A stretch of DNA of 64,000 nucleotides from Larkinella rosea (GTDB lineage Bacteria; Bacteroidota; Bacteroidia; Cytophagales; Spirosomataceae): assembly GCF_003858635.1 (NCBI RefSeq), contig NZ_RQJO01000008.1, positions 1,116,001 through 1,180,000 on the forward strand. The letters are read 5' to 3'. A program made the translations under genes and the position numbers. The notes under the pieces were generated by a model. That model saw only the letters and a program-made list of their open reading frames with translations. It was not told the origin of the DNA and did no database searches. Shown here in pieces: positions 9,748 through 17,414 of the stretch (its first letter is position 1; every line of letters starts with the position of its first letter).

Positions 9748-11187
9748 CTACGGTTTTCGACGCAGGCTTGCCACGGCCAGTCCGGCATATACATCGGCCC
9801 CGCGCGGCCGTAGTTTGTTGGAACTGCTCCCCATCATGCCAAACAAGTTATCGGTTCCCAGAAAAACCGGCCCGATCCGGATCGATGCACCCGCCATAAA
9901 GGCGTTATTGAGAAAAACGAGCGGAATAGCCACCCCGAAGGCCGATTTTTCGAGCCGGGGCGTTAATGCAATCAGCGAAGGCTGTTGAACGGCAATCGCG
10001 TTTTTTGCCCGTAGATTCTGTAAAAACGTGCCGGTGAGGTAAAAACCGCTACCAATGTTTATGTCGGCATTGAGTGAGAGCGCCGTTGGTAGCCCTGACT
10101 TAAATTCTCCTTTGTTACTGGCTTCGGTCAGATTGAGTTTATCCCGAACCACTTCGCCAATGCCTTCGCTGCCACTGGCGTTGTTAAAGTCCTGCGCCGT
10201 GAATTGCTGGTTGGTGGTGTTGATTGAATACCGTTGTACGTACCGGCTGTTGCGATAGCGGATGGCGCCGATGTCCGTAACGGCAATCCCAAACCGGAGG
10301 GCATAATCGTCCGGGTTATCGTCAGATTTCAGCTGGTACGAAAAACCGATGTCGGCCCCCCAGCCCCGGCCGGGGTTATTACCGTCGAAAAGCTGGCGCA
10401 GGGAAACGGAACGCCCTTTGTCCTGTAAGTAAGTCGTGTAGCCGAGGTCCGCATTGACCTGATCGACCTGCATGTAATAATTGTTCAGTTTGGCGGTATC
10501 CGCCAGCAATCGGTAGGAAAGGCCGTTATTCGTCAAAAAACCGGCCGTAATGCCCTGAAGTCGTTTAACGGTAACACCCAGTGAAAGCTGCTGATAATCG
10601 TCCTGAATAATGGCTGCCGCCAGGGTTAGACCGATCTCGGCGTAAGTATTGGTGTTGATACTGAACTGGTTATCTTTACTCGGAATGTTATAGAGTCGGG
10701 AATCTTCCAGACCAGCCCGGATAACCGACATCAACGATTCCGACGCATTCCGAATCTGGGCGGCAGCCCGCAGCCGCGTGGTCAGGCCGATGGCGAGCTG
10801 ATCGCCCAGCCGAACCTGAAGTGAAGGGCCGCGGAGGTCGGTCCAGGCGGTCGCATTTTTGGGCTTTCCGTTGGCAATTTCTCCCAGAAAATCCGGGCGG
10901 AATAAAACCGTGCCATCCGCAAATTTATATTGATCAGGAACGCGTTTCAGAACGAGTGAAGTGAGTGAAAAGGGGGCCTGATAGCGGACGTAATTATTGT
11001 CGAGATGGGCGTTACCGGCACCGATATTCAGGTAAAAACCGTATTTCGAATCCGTAGCAAAAGCCGGATTCAGATACAGGCTCTGCGTACCGCCATAGGG
11101 ACTGGGCGCTATTCCCAGAAAATTTTGGGCAACAACCGGAGAGGTAATGAATACAAACAGCAAAAACCGCGTCAGACGCAAACCCAT
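9748..11187 (-). CDS. DUF5723 family outer-membrane protein
   Basis: About 479 residues from ATG 11185-11187, which begins a signal peptide (MGLRLTRFLLF, cleavage after V-V-A-Q). The frame extends to 11241, but that extension runs through an intergenic inverted repeat and is rejected. The mature start (NFLGIAPSPYGG then LNPAF) and the many alternating beta strands resemble DUF5723, a Bacteroidetes family of predicted outer-membrane barrels often found next to OmpA-like genes, as here. The function of the family is unknown; a cell-envelope role is inferred from location and partner. Confidence 0.85.
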   Translation of the reverse strand: MGLRLTRFLLFVFITSPVVAQNFLGIAPSPYGGTQSLYLNPAFATDSKYGFYLNIGAGNAHLDNNYVRYQAPFSLTSLVLKRVPDQYKFADGTVLFRPDFLGEIANGKPKNATAWTDLRGPSLQVRLGDQLAIGLTTRLRAAAQIRNASESLMSVIRAGLEDSRLYNIPSKDNQFSINTNTYAEIGLTLAAAIIQDDYQQLSLGVTVKRLQGITAGFLTNNGLSYRLLADTAKLNNYYMQVDQVNADLGYTTYLQDKGRSVSLRQLFDGNNPGRGWGADIGFSYQLKSDDNPDDYALRFGIAVTDIGAIRYRNSRYVQRYSINTTNQQFTAQDFNNASGSEGIGEVVRDKLNLTEASNKGEFKSGLPTALSLNADINIGSGFYLTGTFLQNLRAKNAIAVQQPSLIALTPRLEKSAFGVAIPLVFLNNAFMAGASIRIGPVFLGTDNLFGMMGSSSNKLRPRGADVYAGLAVASLRRKP

Positions 11188-11207
11188 AGGCAAGAAGGTT
11201 AGATTTT

Positions 11208-11270
11208 GAATGATGAACGATGAATGAGCTGACGCATGCAACTCAATTCATCGTTCATCATCCATCATTC
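11208..11270. repeat. Long inverted repeat after the nfu stop codon (class A)
   Basis: The core arms TGATGAACGATGAAT (11211-11225) and its complement (11246-11260) match over 15 bp; the right arm carries an extra 6 nt. The 20-nt loop contains GCTGACGCATGC. The element ends one base before the stop codon of the minus-strand nfu gene (11272-11274), so it would form the 3' hairpin of that transcript. It also sits just upstream of the DUF5723 start. Confidence 0.85.
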
Positions 11271-11271
11271 T

Positions 11272-11874
11272 TTAAACGCCTTCGGCTTCGACTTGTTTTA
11301 CTTCCGGTACTAATCGTGTGAGGAGATTTTCGATACCGGCTTTCAGGGTCAGGGTGGATGAGGGGCAACCGCTGCAGGAACCCTGCAACAATACTTTTAC
11401 CGTACCATCCTGATCGTCAAAGGAATGGAAGCTGATGGCGCCCCCGTCGGATTCAACCGCCGGACGAATGTATTGATCCAGCACCGACTTGATTTTCTGA
11501 ATAGTCGGCGAATCGGCTTCCACTTTGGTGGTATTGGAGTCGATGGTTTGCTGGGCAAAAACCGGTTTCTGGTCGTTAAAATACGCCCGGATGAATTGCT
11601 TGACCTCGATCAGCACGTCTTCCCACTCGGTTTCGTCGTCTTTCGTAACCGTGACGAAGTTGCTGGCAATGAATACCCGTTTCACAAAATCGAAGCCAAA
11701 CAACGCCACTACCAAGGGCGAATTTTTACCCGTGATGAGCGCTTCCGACGCATCGGCATAATCGAACGAAAGCCCTTCCGGCACCAGCGGAAAGTTGACC
11801 ACGAACTTCATCGAGTTGGGGTTCGGGCTGCTTTCGGTGTAGAGCGAGATGGCAGGATATAATGTAGTGGTCAT
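11272..11874 (-). CDS. NifU-family Fe-S cluster carrier protein (Nfu type)
   Basis: 200 residues. An N-terminal Nfu_N-like domain (about 10-100, with ESSPNPNSMKF) is followed by a NifU C-terminal scaffold domain (about 120-195) with C-x-x-C cysteines at 167 and 170 in QGSCSGCPSS. Such proteins carry 4Fe-4S clusters to client apoproteins in the cytoplasm. ATG 11872-11874 is the natural start. It lies downstream of the rpmA terminator and is followed immediately by an inverted repeat. Family assignment is confident; clients are unknown. Confidence 0.93.
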   Translation of the reverse strand: MTTTLYPAISLYTESSPNPNSMKFVVNFPLVPEGLSFDYADASEALITGKNSPLVVALFGFDFVKRVFIASNFVTVTKDDETEWEDVLIEVKQFIRAYFNDQKPVFAQQTIDSNTTKVEADSPTIQKIKSVLDQYIRPAVESDGGAISFHSFDDQDGTVKVLLQGSCSGCPSSTLTLKAGIENLLTRLVPEVKQVEAEGV

Positions 11875-11948
11875 TTTCGTGTCGTTTCAGTGAGGGAAAA
11901 ACCGTTACCGGGGAAACAGCAGTCGGGATTGATTAGTTTGCCAACAAC

Positions 11949-11985
11949 AAAAAACCTGTCCGGTTTTAGCCAGACAGGTTTTGAG
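11949..11985 (-). terminator. Intrinsic terminator of the rplU-rpmA operon
   Basis: On the minus strand a stem of about 12 bp (AAAACCTGTCTGG with its complement) is followed by a T run. It lies 41 bp beyond the rpmA stop codon. Confidence 0.8.
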
Positions 11986-12025
11986 GGCAGTTGCCAAGCC
12001 GTCGGGAATGACAACCCTAAAATCC

Positions 12026-12337
12026 TTATTCAGCAGCAACGGCCGGGGCGGTTTCAACCGGGGCCGCTTCTGCAACCGCCGGGGCGGAAGCAATAATGCT
12101 CACGAATGAACGACCACCTTTGCCTTTGCGGAAATGTACGGAACCATCGACCAACGCAAACAGCGTATGATCCCGGCCGATTCCGACGTTTTTGTCGGGG
12201 TGATGCGTGGTACCGCGTTGCCGAACGATGATGTTACCGGCAATGGCTGACTGACCACCGAAAAGTTTCACGCCCAGGCGTTTGCTCATCGAATCGCGGC
12301 CGTTCCTTGAACTACCTACACCTTTCTTGTGTGCCAT
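12026..12337 (-). CDS. rpmA: 50S ribosomal protein L27
   Basis: 103 residues beginning [16 protein letters not shown], the conserved L27 N terminus that reaches the peptidyl-transferase centre. No N-terminal propeptide of the Firmicutes type is present. The C terminus carries an Ala/Val/Pro/Glu-rich tail of about 18 residues. It follows rplU in the usual order, but the 90 bp spacer holds a long inverted repeat (12348-12427). Its operon ends at a terminator at 11949-11985. Confidence 0.97.
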   Translation of the reverse strand: MAHKKGVGSSRNGRDSMSKRLGVKLFGGQSAIAGNIIVRQRGTTHHPDKNVGIGRDHTLFALVDGSVHFRKGKGGRSFVSIIASAPAVAEAAPVETAPAVAAE

Positions 12338-12347
12338 TTTTTAGAAA

Positions 12348-12427
12348 GTTTACGGTTTACGATTTGTGGTTTACGGTTGGTTGACCCGCGCTTGCGTCGG
12401 AAACCGAAAACCGGAACTCGTAAACGA
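12348..12427. repeat. Long imperfect inverted repeat between rplU and rpmA (class C)
   Basis: The arms are built from GTTTACGGTTT-like words (about 12355-12379 and 12403-12426) and are imperfect, with several mismatches. The right arm abuts the rplU stop codon (12428-12430) and the left end is 10 bp from the rpmA start. The vocabulary matches the element at 36254-36321. Confidence 0.7.
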
Positions 12428-12739
12428 TTATACGGTTATGTCTTCGATTAATACTTTGGTCAGATACTGACGGTGGCCGTTTTTCTTCTTGTAGCCTTTC
12501 CGACGTTTCTTTTTAAAGACGAGTACTTTTTCGCCTTTCAGGTGTTCCAGGATTTTGCCGGAAACCTGAGCGCCAGCGACGGTCGGGGCGCCTACCGATA
12601 CAGAACCGCCATTATCGACAAGCAGGACCTTGTCGAACACAAGTGCAGCGTCCGTGTCGCCTTCTAACCGGTGGGTATAGACGTAACGGCCCTTTTCAAC
12701 TTTAAATTGCTGCCCTGCGATCTCTACGATTGCATACAT
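12428..12739 (-). CDS. rplU: 50S ribosomal protein L21
   Basis: 103 residues, standard L21 length. Recognisable family segments are MYAIVEIAGQQFKV at the N terminus and the basic VFKKKRRKGYKKKNGHRQ near the C terminus that contacts 23S rRNA. It is the first gene of the rplU-rpmA operon, and a promoter-like TATATTTGC box lies 38 bp upstream of its start. Confidence 0.97.
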   Translation of the reverse strand: MYAIVEIAGQQFKVEKGRYVYTHRLEGDTDAALVFDKVLLVDNGGSVSVGAPTVAGAQVSGKILEHLKGEKVLVFKKKRRKGYKKKNGHRQYLTKVLIEDITV

Positions 12740-12776
12740 GATTGATACAGAAAATGTTGTTTCTCAGAAATGAGGT

Positions 12777-12785
12777 GCAAATATA
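12777..12785 (-). promoter_or_regulatory. Bacteroidetes -7 promoter box of rplU
   Basis: The minus strand reads TATATTTGC, a full match to the Bacteroidetes -7 consensus TAnnTTTG. It lies 38 bp upstream of the rplU start. I see no clear -33 TTG. Confidence 0.55.
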
Positions 12786-12892
12786 GGAGTTTTTGTTTTA
12801 AAAAGAAACCAGAACCTTCTATTCGTTAGAAATGTTATTTTAACAGGAAAAAGCCTGGTTATTTGGGAGTTAGCACGAATTTTGCTACCAAT

Positions 12893-12998
12893 TCCGGGCA
12901 AGCGGTTTCTTAGCCCGTAGGAATGGGAAGCCGTCAGGTACCTTGCCGGAGGAAGTGAACGGGTTTCGGCTGCACAGATCCTACGAAGCGGTTTTTTC
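12893..12998 (+). ncRNA. Possible structured RNA, weakly SRP-RNA-like
   Basis: About 105 nt that can fold as one interrupted hairpin. CGTAGGA (12916-12922) pairs with TCCTACG (12979-12985), then AGCCG (12929-12933) pairs with CGGCT (12967-12971), and an inner part contains CCGTCAGGT and GGAAGTGAACGG. A T run follows at about 12992-12997. GUCAGG, the apical GGA-rich strand, the length and the T run recall the bacterial small SRP RNA, but the apical loop does not match cleanly. It could instead be a leader of the gene starting at 13022 or a repeat remnant. This is inference only. Confidence 0.25.
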
Positions 12999-13021
12999 CG
13001 AACTGACACACACAAAGGATT

Positions 13022-13651
13022 ATGAAAGCCTGGATAGGTTTGCTGGCGGTATTGATGATTGCCGTCGCGGCCACATTTGATTCCACATCCCGCTCCGATG
13101 GCACCAAGGTGTACGTGCTGGGCGATGCGGTGCAGGATTTTAAACTGAAGAACGTCGACGGGCGAATGGTTTCGCTGAGCGATTATAAAAATGGAAAAGG
13201 CGTCATCATGGTCTTTACGACCAACCATTGCCCTTTTTCAAAAGCCTACGAAGAGCGCATGATGATGCTCGACCGGAAATATGCGGCCCAGGGTTTTCCG
13301 CTCATCGCGATTCAGCCCAACGACCCGAGCGCGTATGCCGAAGACTCGTTCGAGAATATGAAAATGCGGGCGCAGGAGAAAAATTATTCCTTCCCGTATT
13401 TGTCCGACGAAACCCAGGCGGTGGCACACGCCTTTGGTGCAAACCGCACCCCTGAAGTATTTGTGCTGAAACGCACCGGCGATCGCTTCACGATAGAATA
13501 CACCGGGGCCATTGACGACAGCCCACAAACCGCATCGACCGTCAAAAGGCGGTTTGTCGAAGAAGCGGTCGATAACCTGCTGGTCGGCCGACCCGTTGTC
13601 ACCACCACCACCAAAGCCATCGGTTGCGCTATTAAGTGGAAAAGCATGTAA
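13022..13651 (+). CDS. Exported thioredoxin-fold protein (peroxiredoxin/TlpA-like)
   Basis: 209 residues with a short N-terminal signal peptide. The thioredoxin fold (about 35-190) shows FTTNHCPFSKAYEERM, where a single Cys sits in N-H-C-P-F; the second Cys of a C-x-x-C is absent, so it is not a classical disulfide reductase. Later segments (IAIQPND, PEVFVLKRTG) fit the AhpC/TSA-redoxin superfamily. It probably acts in the periplasm on peroxides or thiols. The start ATG 13022 has AAAGGA closely upstream. An inverted repeat starts directly after the stop. Confidence 0.82.
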   Translation: MKAWIGLLAVLMIAVAATFDSTSRSDGTKVYVLGDAVQDFKLKNVDGRMVSLSDYKNGKGVIMVFTTNHCPFSKAYEERMMMLDRKYAAQGFPLIAIQPNDPSAYAEDSFENMKMRAQEKNYSFPYLSDETQAVAHAFGANRTPEVFVLKRTGDRFTIEYTGAIDDSPQTASTVKRRFVEEAVDNLLVGRPVVTTTTKAIGCAIKWKSM

Positions 13652-13652
13652 A

Positions 13653-13738
13653 AGAAAGAATGAACAATGAACAATGAATAATGAACAGGTTAATGCGTTG
13701 CAGTATGCGTCAGCCTGTTCATTATTCATTCTCTTTCT
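13653..13738. repeat. Long inverted repeat after the thioredoxin-like gene (class A)
   Basis: AATGAATAATGAACAGG (13673-13689) is perfectly complementary to 13714-13730 (17 bp), flanked by AGAAAGA/TCTTTCT. The left arm holds an additional tandem ATGAACA copy. The loop contains AGTATGCGTCAGCC, identical over 14 bases to the element at 45880. It starts two bases after the stop codon. Confidence 0.88.
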
Positions 13739-13788
13739 GGCATTGCTTTTGTCAATGGCCTGATACAAACCAATCAATCAGTAATGCT

Positions 13789-14298
13789 ATGAAAAAGATG
13801 ATGATGACGTTTAAACAGGTTCGTATGCTGGCCGGGGCCGCTTTGGTAGTAGGTTCACTGTCGCTCACGTCTTGTCAGAATGACGGAAAAAATGAATCCC
13901 GTACCGAAGATGCTATGGAAAAAACCGGTGAGGCTATGGAGGCCGATGCCAAGGAAGCGGGTGATAAAATGGAAGCGAAAGGCGACGAAGCGGCTGCCGA
14001 TTTTCGGGAAGAACGCGATAAAGCCGTTGCTAATATAAAAGAGCAACAACGCAAGCTGGATGCCCGAATCGACGAATTACGGGCCGATATGAAGCAGGAA
14101 AGTGCTAAAGCAAAAGCAAAATCGGAAGAAAAACTGGCCAAGCTGGAAGAGGATCGCAAGGAACTGGGCGAGGATCTGGAAAAGGCTCAGAATGCCACCG
14201 CAGATGCCTGGAAAGATGTTAAAAAAGGCTTTAAAAAAGCGGGTAAAGACATTGGCGATGCGTTCGACAAAGCCGGTGAGAAACTCGATAATAAGTAA
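13789..14298 (+). CDS. Coiled-coil lipoprotein, Ala/Glu/Lys-rich
   Basis: 169 residues. The frame opens at 13681, but that extension lies in an intergenic inverted repeat; ATG 13789 begins a lipoprotein signal with lipobox L-T-S-C (Cys at about residue 29). The mature part is almost entirely charged helix with heptad-like spacing and tandem E-A-M-E/K-A-D-A motifs, then a long Lys/Glu coiled coil. It resembles YtxH/LEA-like stress proteins in composition only. It is probably anchored in the membrane facing the periplasm. Function is unknown. A terminator follows at 14332. Confidence 0.8.
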   Translation: MKKMMMTFKQVRMLAGAALVVGSLSLTSCQNDGKNESRTEDAMEKTGEAMEADAKEAGDKMEAKGDEAAADFREERDKAVANIKEQQRKLDARIDELRADMKQESAKAKAKSEEKLAKLEEDRKELGEDLEKAQNATADAWKDVKKGFKKAGKDIGDAFDKAGEKLDNK

Positions 14299-14331
14299 TA
14301 ACCGGATTTCTTATTTCAGTTAGGTAATCCC

Positions 14332-14368
14332 AAACCGCTCTGATCTATTCGATTGGAGCGGTTTTTTT
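14332..14368 (+). terminator. Intrinsic terminator of the coiled-coil lipoprotein gene
   Basis: AAACCGCTC and GAGCGGTTT form a 9 bp stem with a 13-nt loop, followed by a T run. It lies 34 bp after the stop at 14298. Confidence 0.85.
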
Positions 14369-14618
14369 GTGGAAAAATATACACAAATTGTTGGCAGAAG
14401 GTACCCGATTGCCAGCATCAAAAACTGCTGGCGGACCTACAACAACCTTTTATTGAGCGTTTTTTTAGAAAGTATTTTCCTTTCAAATCGTGTGCTATAC
14501 ACCCCTGCGTTGGTGCCGGGGTTCTACGGAAACGGTTCATAAGCTAATTTTTGCCCTGGATGGGAACAAGAAGCCAATTGATCTTGTGTTGTGATTGATT
14601 CATTCAACAAAAGACGCA

Positions 14619-15470
14619 ATGAGCAAGACAACAGAACAAGGATCGCTAACCTTTAAAATTGGCGGTGAACTGGAAATCAATCGGTTGGGATACGGTGGCA
14701 TGCAGTTGACCGGTTTTGGCGTCTGGGGCGATGCGCCTAATCGCGAAACGGCCAAAAAAGTGCTGCAACTGGCGGTGGAGTCGGGCGTGAATTTTATCGA
14801 TACGGCAAATTCATACGGCCCGGATACCAATGAAAAATTAATTGCGGATGCTCTGCACCCGTACCCGAAAGGGCTCATCATCGCGACCAAAGGCGGTTTT
14901 GACCGAACCGGCCCGAATCAGTGGGTCATCAACGGCGATCCGGAACGCATTCGGCAGGCCATCGACGGCAGTCTTCAACGGTTAAAACTGGACCACATCG
15001 ACCTCTGGCAACTCCACCGCGTCGACCCGGAAATACCGCTGGAGGAAACCCTCGGACCGGTGGTGGAAGCCGTTCAGGCCGGAAAAATCCGGCACGTTGG
15101 GTTGTCGGAAGTCGGCATTAAGGACATTGAACGGGCCGAAAAAGTGGTGCCGATTGTGTCGGTGCAAAACCTCTACAACCTCGGAAACCGGAAGTGGGAA
15201 CCGATTTTGGAGTATACCATTGAACGCGGTATGGCCTTTATTCCCTGGTATCCGCTGGCGTCGGGGCCAAACAAACTGGCGAGCAAGATTCGGGAAATCG
15301 CGGAGAAACATGACGCGACAACTTCCCAGATTGCGCTGGCCTGGCTACTGAAACGCGCACCGAACATCCTGCTGATTCCCGGCACCAGTTCGCTGGATCA
15401 CCTGAAAGAAAACCTGGCCGCCGATCAGATTGTGCTGTCAGATGAGGATTTTGCGGCTTTAGCGTCGTAA
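14619..15470 (+). CDS. Aldo/keto reductase
   Basis: 283 residues, a complete AKR (beta/alpha)8 barrel. The catalytic tetrad is visible as Asp61 and Tyr66 (DTANSYG), Lys91 (ATKGGF) and His133 (WQLHRVDPEIP). The NADPH-binding C-terminal part includes IPGTSSLDHLKEN. ATG 14619 is preferred over the TTG at 14595. Enzymes of this family reduce aldehydes or ketones in the cytoplasm; the substrate cannot be told. A long inverted repeat follows 13 bp after the stop. Confidence 0.93.
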   Translation: MSKTTEQGSLTFKIGGELEINRLGYGGMQLTGFGVWGDAPNRETAKKVLQLAVESGVNFIDTANSYGPDTNEKLIADALHPYPKGLIIATKGGFDRTGPNQWVINGDPERIRQAIDGSLQRLKLDHIDLWQLHRVDPEIPLEETLGPVVEAVQAGKIRHVGLSEVGIKDIERAEKVVPIVSVQNLYNLGNRKWEPILEYTIERGMAFIPWYPLASGPNKLASKIREIAEKHDATTSQIALAWLLKRAPNILLIPGTSSLDHLKENLAADQIVLSDEDFAALAS

Positions 15471-15483
15471 TTTTTGATAGTTT

Positions 15484-15542
15484 AAAGATAAGAGACGTGA
15501 GAATAGAGAAAATTTCTCTTTATTCTCACGTCTCTTATCTTT
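15484..15542. repeat. Long inverted repeat after the aldo/keto reductase gene (class B)
   Basis: AAAGATAAGAGACGTGAGAATA-type arms match over 22 bp (15484-15505 and 15521-15542) with a short inner stem GAGAAA/TTTCTC. The right arm ends in TATCTTTG, which also reads as a Bacteroidetes -7 promoter box for the next gene. Confidence 0.9.
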
Positions 15543-15543
15543 G
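15536..15543 (+). promoter_or_regulatory. Possible -7 promoter box inside an inverted-repeat arm
   Basis: TATCTTTG matches TAnnTTTG and lies 48 bp upstream of the TPR lipoprotein start. It overlaps the last bases of the inverted repeat. No clear -33 element is seen. Confidence 0.35.
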
Positions 15544-15591
15544 ATACGCTCTAACAGCGTTACGCCTTCCTCCCACCTTCCTTCTTTTCAA

Positions 15592-17322
15592 ATGAAACCA
15601 TGCTTCTTATTCATTATCGCTTTATCGATCAGTTTGATCGAAGCTTGCCAATCAAGGCAGCAGGCCACTGTTGATTCGGGGGGAAATGCCGCCAATTCTA
15701 TTTCCCACCTGATTTGCCGGACGGAACCTACCGATAAAAACTGGTACAGCTCCGGGTTGAAAGCGCCCTTGTTTACGAATCTGGGAAATCTGCACTTCGC
15801 GATTACCACGCAGAATAAAGCGACACAACGTTATTTCGATCAGGGCTTTATGCTGTCCTACGGTTTTAACCACGCCGAAGCGGCCCGGTCTTTTTACGAA
15901 GCCATAAAACTGGATTCGACCTGTGCAATGGCGCACTGGGGGTTTGCCTACGTGCTGGGCCCCAACTACAACGCCGGGATGGAAAAAGACAACTACGAAC
16001 GGGCCTACACGGCGATTCAGAAAGCCATTCGACTATCCGGTTCGTGTACGGAAAAAGAAAAAGCATTGATCGATGCGCTGTCGAAACGGTATCCGGCTCA
16101 GCCGGTCGATGACCGAAAACCGTACGACATCGCCTATGCCAACGCCATGAAAGCGGTTCATAACCAGTTTGCCGGCGACATCGACATTGCGGCTCTGTAT
16201 GCCGAATCGCTGATGGATTTACATCCCTGGGATTTGTGGGAAAAATCGGGGCAACCCAAACCGTGGACGCCGGAAATCACAACACTTCTGGAGCAACTGA
16301 TCAACCAAAACCCCCGGCACATGGGCGCCCACCATTTTTACATTCACGCGGTTGAAGCTTCCAAAACGCCGGAGCGGGGACTTGCAAGTGCGGATGTTCT
16401 GGCGGATCTGGCGCCGAATGCCGGACACCTGGTGCACATGCCGTCGCATATTTACATCCGTACGGGCCATTACCACAAGGGTTCACTGGCCAACCAGCGG
16501 GCCGTTGAGGTCGATAGTGCTTACCTGACGGCCTGCCATGCGCAGGGGTCGTATCCGTTGATGCTTCTGCCGCATAATTACCATTTTCTGGCGGCCACAG
16601 CTACGCTGGAAGGCAACAGCCAATGGGCAATGGCGTCGGCGCGGAAAGTGTCCGAAACGACCAAAAAGAAACTCATGGCTGAACCGGGCTGGACGACGCT
16701 TCAGCATTACTACACCATTGCGTATAACATTGCCATCAAGTTTGCCAGATGGGACGAAATCCTGCAAATGAGTAAAATCGACACGGTTGCCCTTAAATAC
16801 CCGACCGCCGTCCGGCATTACGCCCGGGGGATGGCTTTTGCCGGAAAACACCAACTCCAGCAGGCCAAAACAGAATTGCAGCAACTGGAGAAACTAGCGG
16901 CTGATCCGGAAGTGCGTGCATTGACCATCTGGGACATCAATTCGATGGGCGCTATTCTCGACATCGCCCGGCGGGTTCTGAAGGCTGAAATTTTCACGCA
17001 GGAAGGTAAATGGGCTGCCAGCATTGCCTTGCTGCGCGAAGCCGTAAGGATTGAAGACCAACTGAATTACAATGAACCGCCGGACTGGTTTTTTTCGGTG
17101 CGGCACACGCTCGGTGCGGTTTTGCTGAAAGCCCGGCAATTTAGTCCGGCGGAGCAGGTATTCCGGGAAGATTTACGAACTTTTCCAAACAACGGCTGGG
17201 CGTTGTCCGGTTTGCATAAAGCCCAACTCGGTCAGGGCGACAAAGCCAAAGCGGCCCAAACCAAAGTCCTGCTGGACGAAGCCTGGAAACACGCGGACAG
17301 GAATCTGCTCGCGGATTTGTAA
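15592..17322 (+). CDS. TPR-repeat lipoprotein
   Basis: 576 residues from ATG 15592. The N terminus is a lipoprotein signal (C-F-L-F-I-I-A-L then lipobox I-E-A-C). The body is a series of TPR-like helix pairs, for example GFNHAEAARSFYEAIKLD and the C-terminal FSPAEQVFREDLRTFPNNGW, with repeated H-x-P-S-H and HFYIHAVE segments in the middle. It resembles a widespread tetratricopeptide family of Bacteroidetes annotated only by its repeats. It probably faces the periplasm as a protein-interaction scaffold; function is unknown. It is convergent with the SusD gene across a 33 bp-arm inverted repeat. Confidence 0.85.
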   Translation: MKPCFLFIIALSISLIEACQSRQQATVDSGGNAANSISHLICRTEPTDKNWYSSGLKAPLFTNLGNLHFAITTQNKATQRYFDQGFMLSYGFNHAEAARSFYEAIKLDSTCAMAHWGFAYVLGPNYNAGMEKDNYERAYTAIQKAIRLSGSCTEKEKALIDALSKRYPAQPVDDRKPYDIAYANAMKAVHNQFAGDIDIAALYAESLMDLHPWDLWEKSGQPKPWTPEITTLLEQLINQNPRHMGAHHFYIHAVEASKTPERGLASADVLADLAPNAGHLVHMPSHIYIRTGHYHKGSLANQRAVEVDSAYLTACHAQGSYPLMLLPHNYHFLAATATLEGNSQWAMASARKVSETTKKKLMAEPGWTTLQHYYTIAYNIAIKFARWDEILQMSKIDTVALKYPTAVRHYARGMAFAGKHQLQQAKTELQQLEKLAADPEVRALTIWDINSMGAILDIARRVLKAEIFTQEGKWAASIALLREAVRIEDQLNYNEPPDWFFSVRHTLGAVLLKARQFSPAEQVFREDLRTFPNNGWALSGLHKAQLGQGDKAKAAQTKVLLDEAWKHADRNLLADL

Positions 17323-17336
17323 CGAAATGTGAACAA

Positions 17337-17407
17337 GAGAGGAAAGAGAAGAGACAAGAGAATAGAGACGATGGGTCTTTATTCTCTTGTCTCTTCTCTT
17401 TCCTCTC
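17337..17407. repeat. Long inverted repeat between convergent genes (class B)
   Basis: The 33 bp arms 17337-17369 and 17375-17407 differ at one position and are separated by only 5 nt. The words are GAGACAAGAGA-like. The element sits between the stops of the TPR lipoprotein and susD-like genes and could terminate both transcripts. Confidence 0.93.
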
Positions 17408-17414
17408 AAAAAAA

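Noticed and set aside
13681-13788. N-terminal extension of the lipoprotein gene
   Set aside because: It passes through an intergenic hairpin; the ATG at 13789 gives a proper lipoprotein signal.
14353-14547. 64-codon frame
   Set aside because: It begins inside the terminator and has no recognisable protein features.
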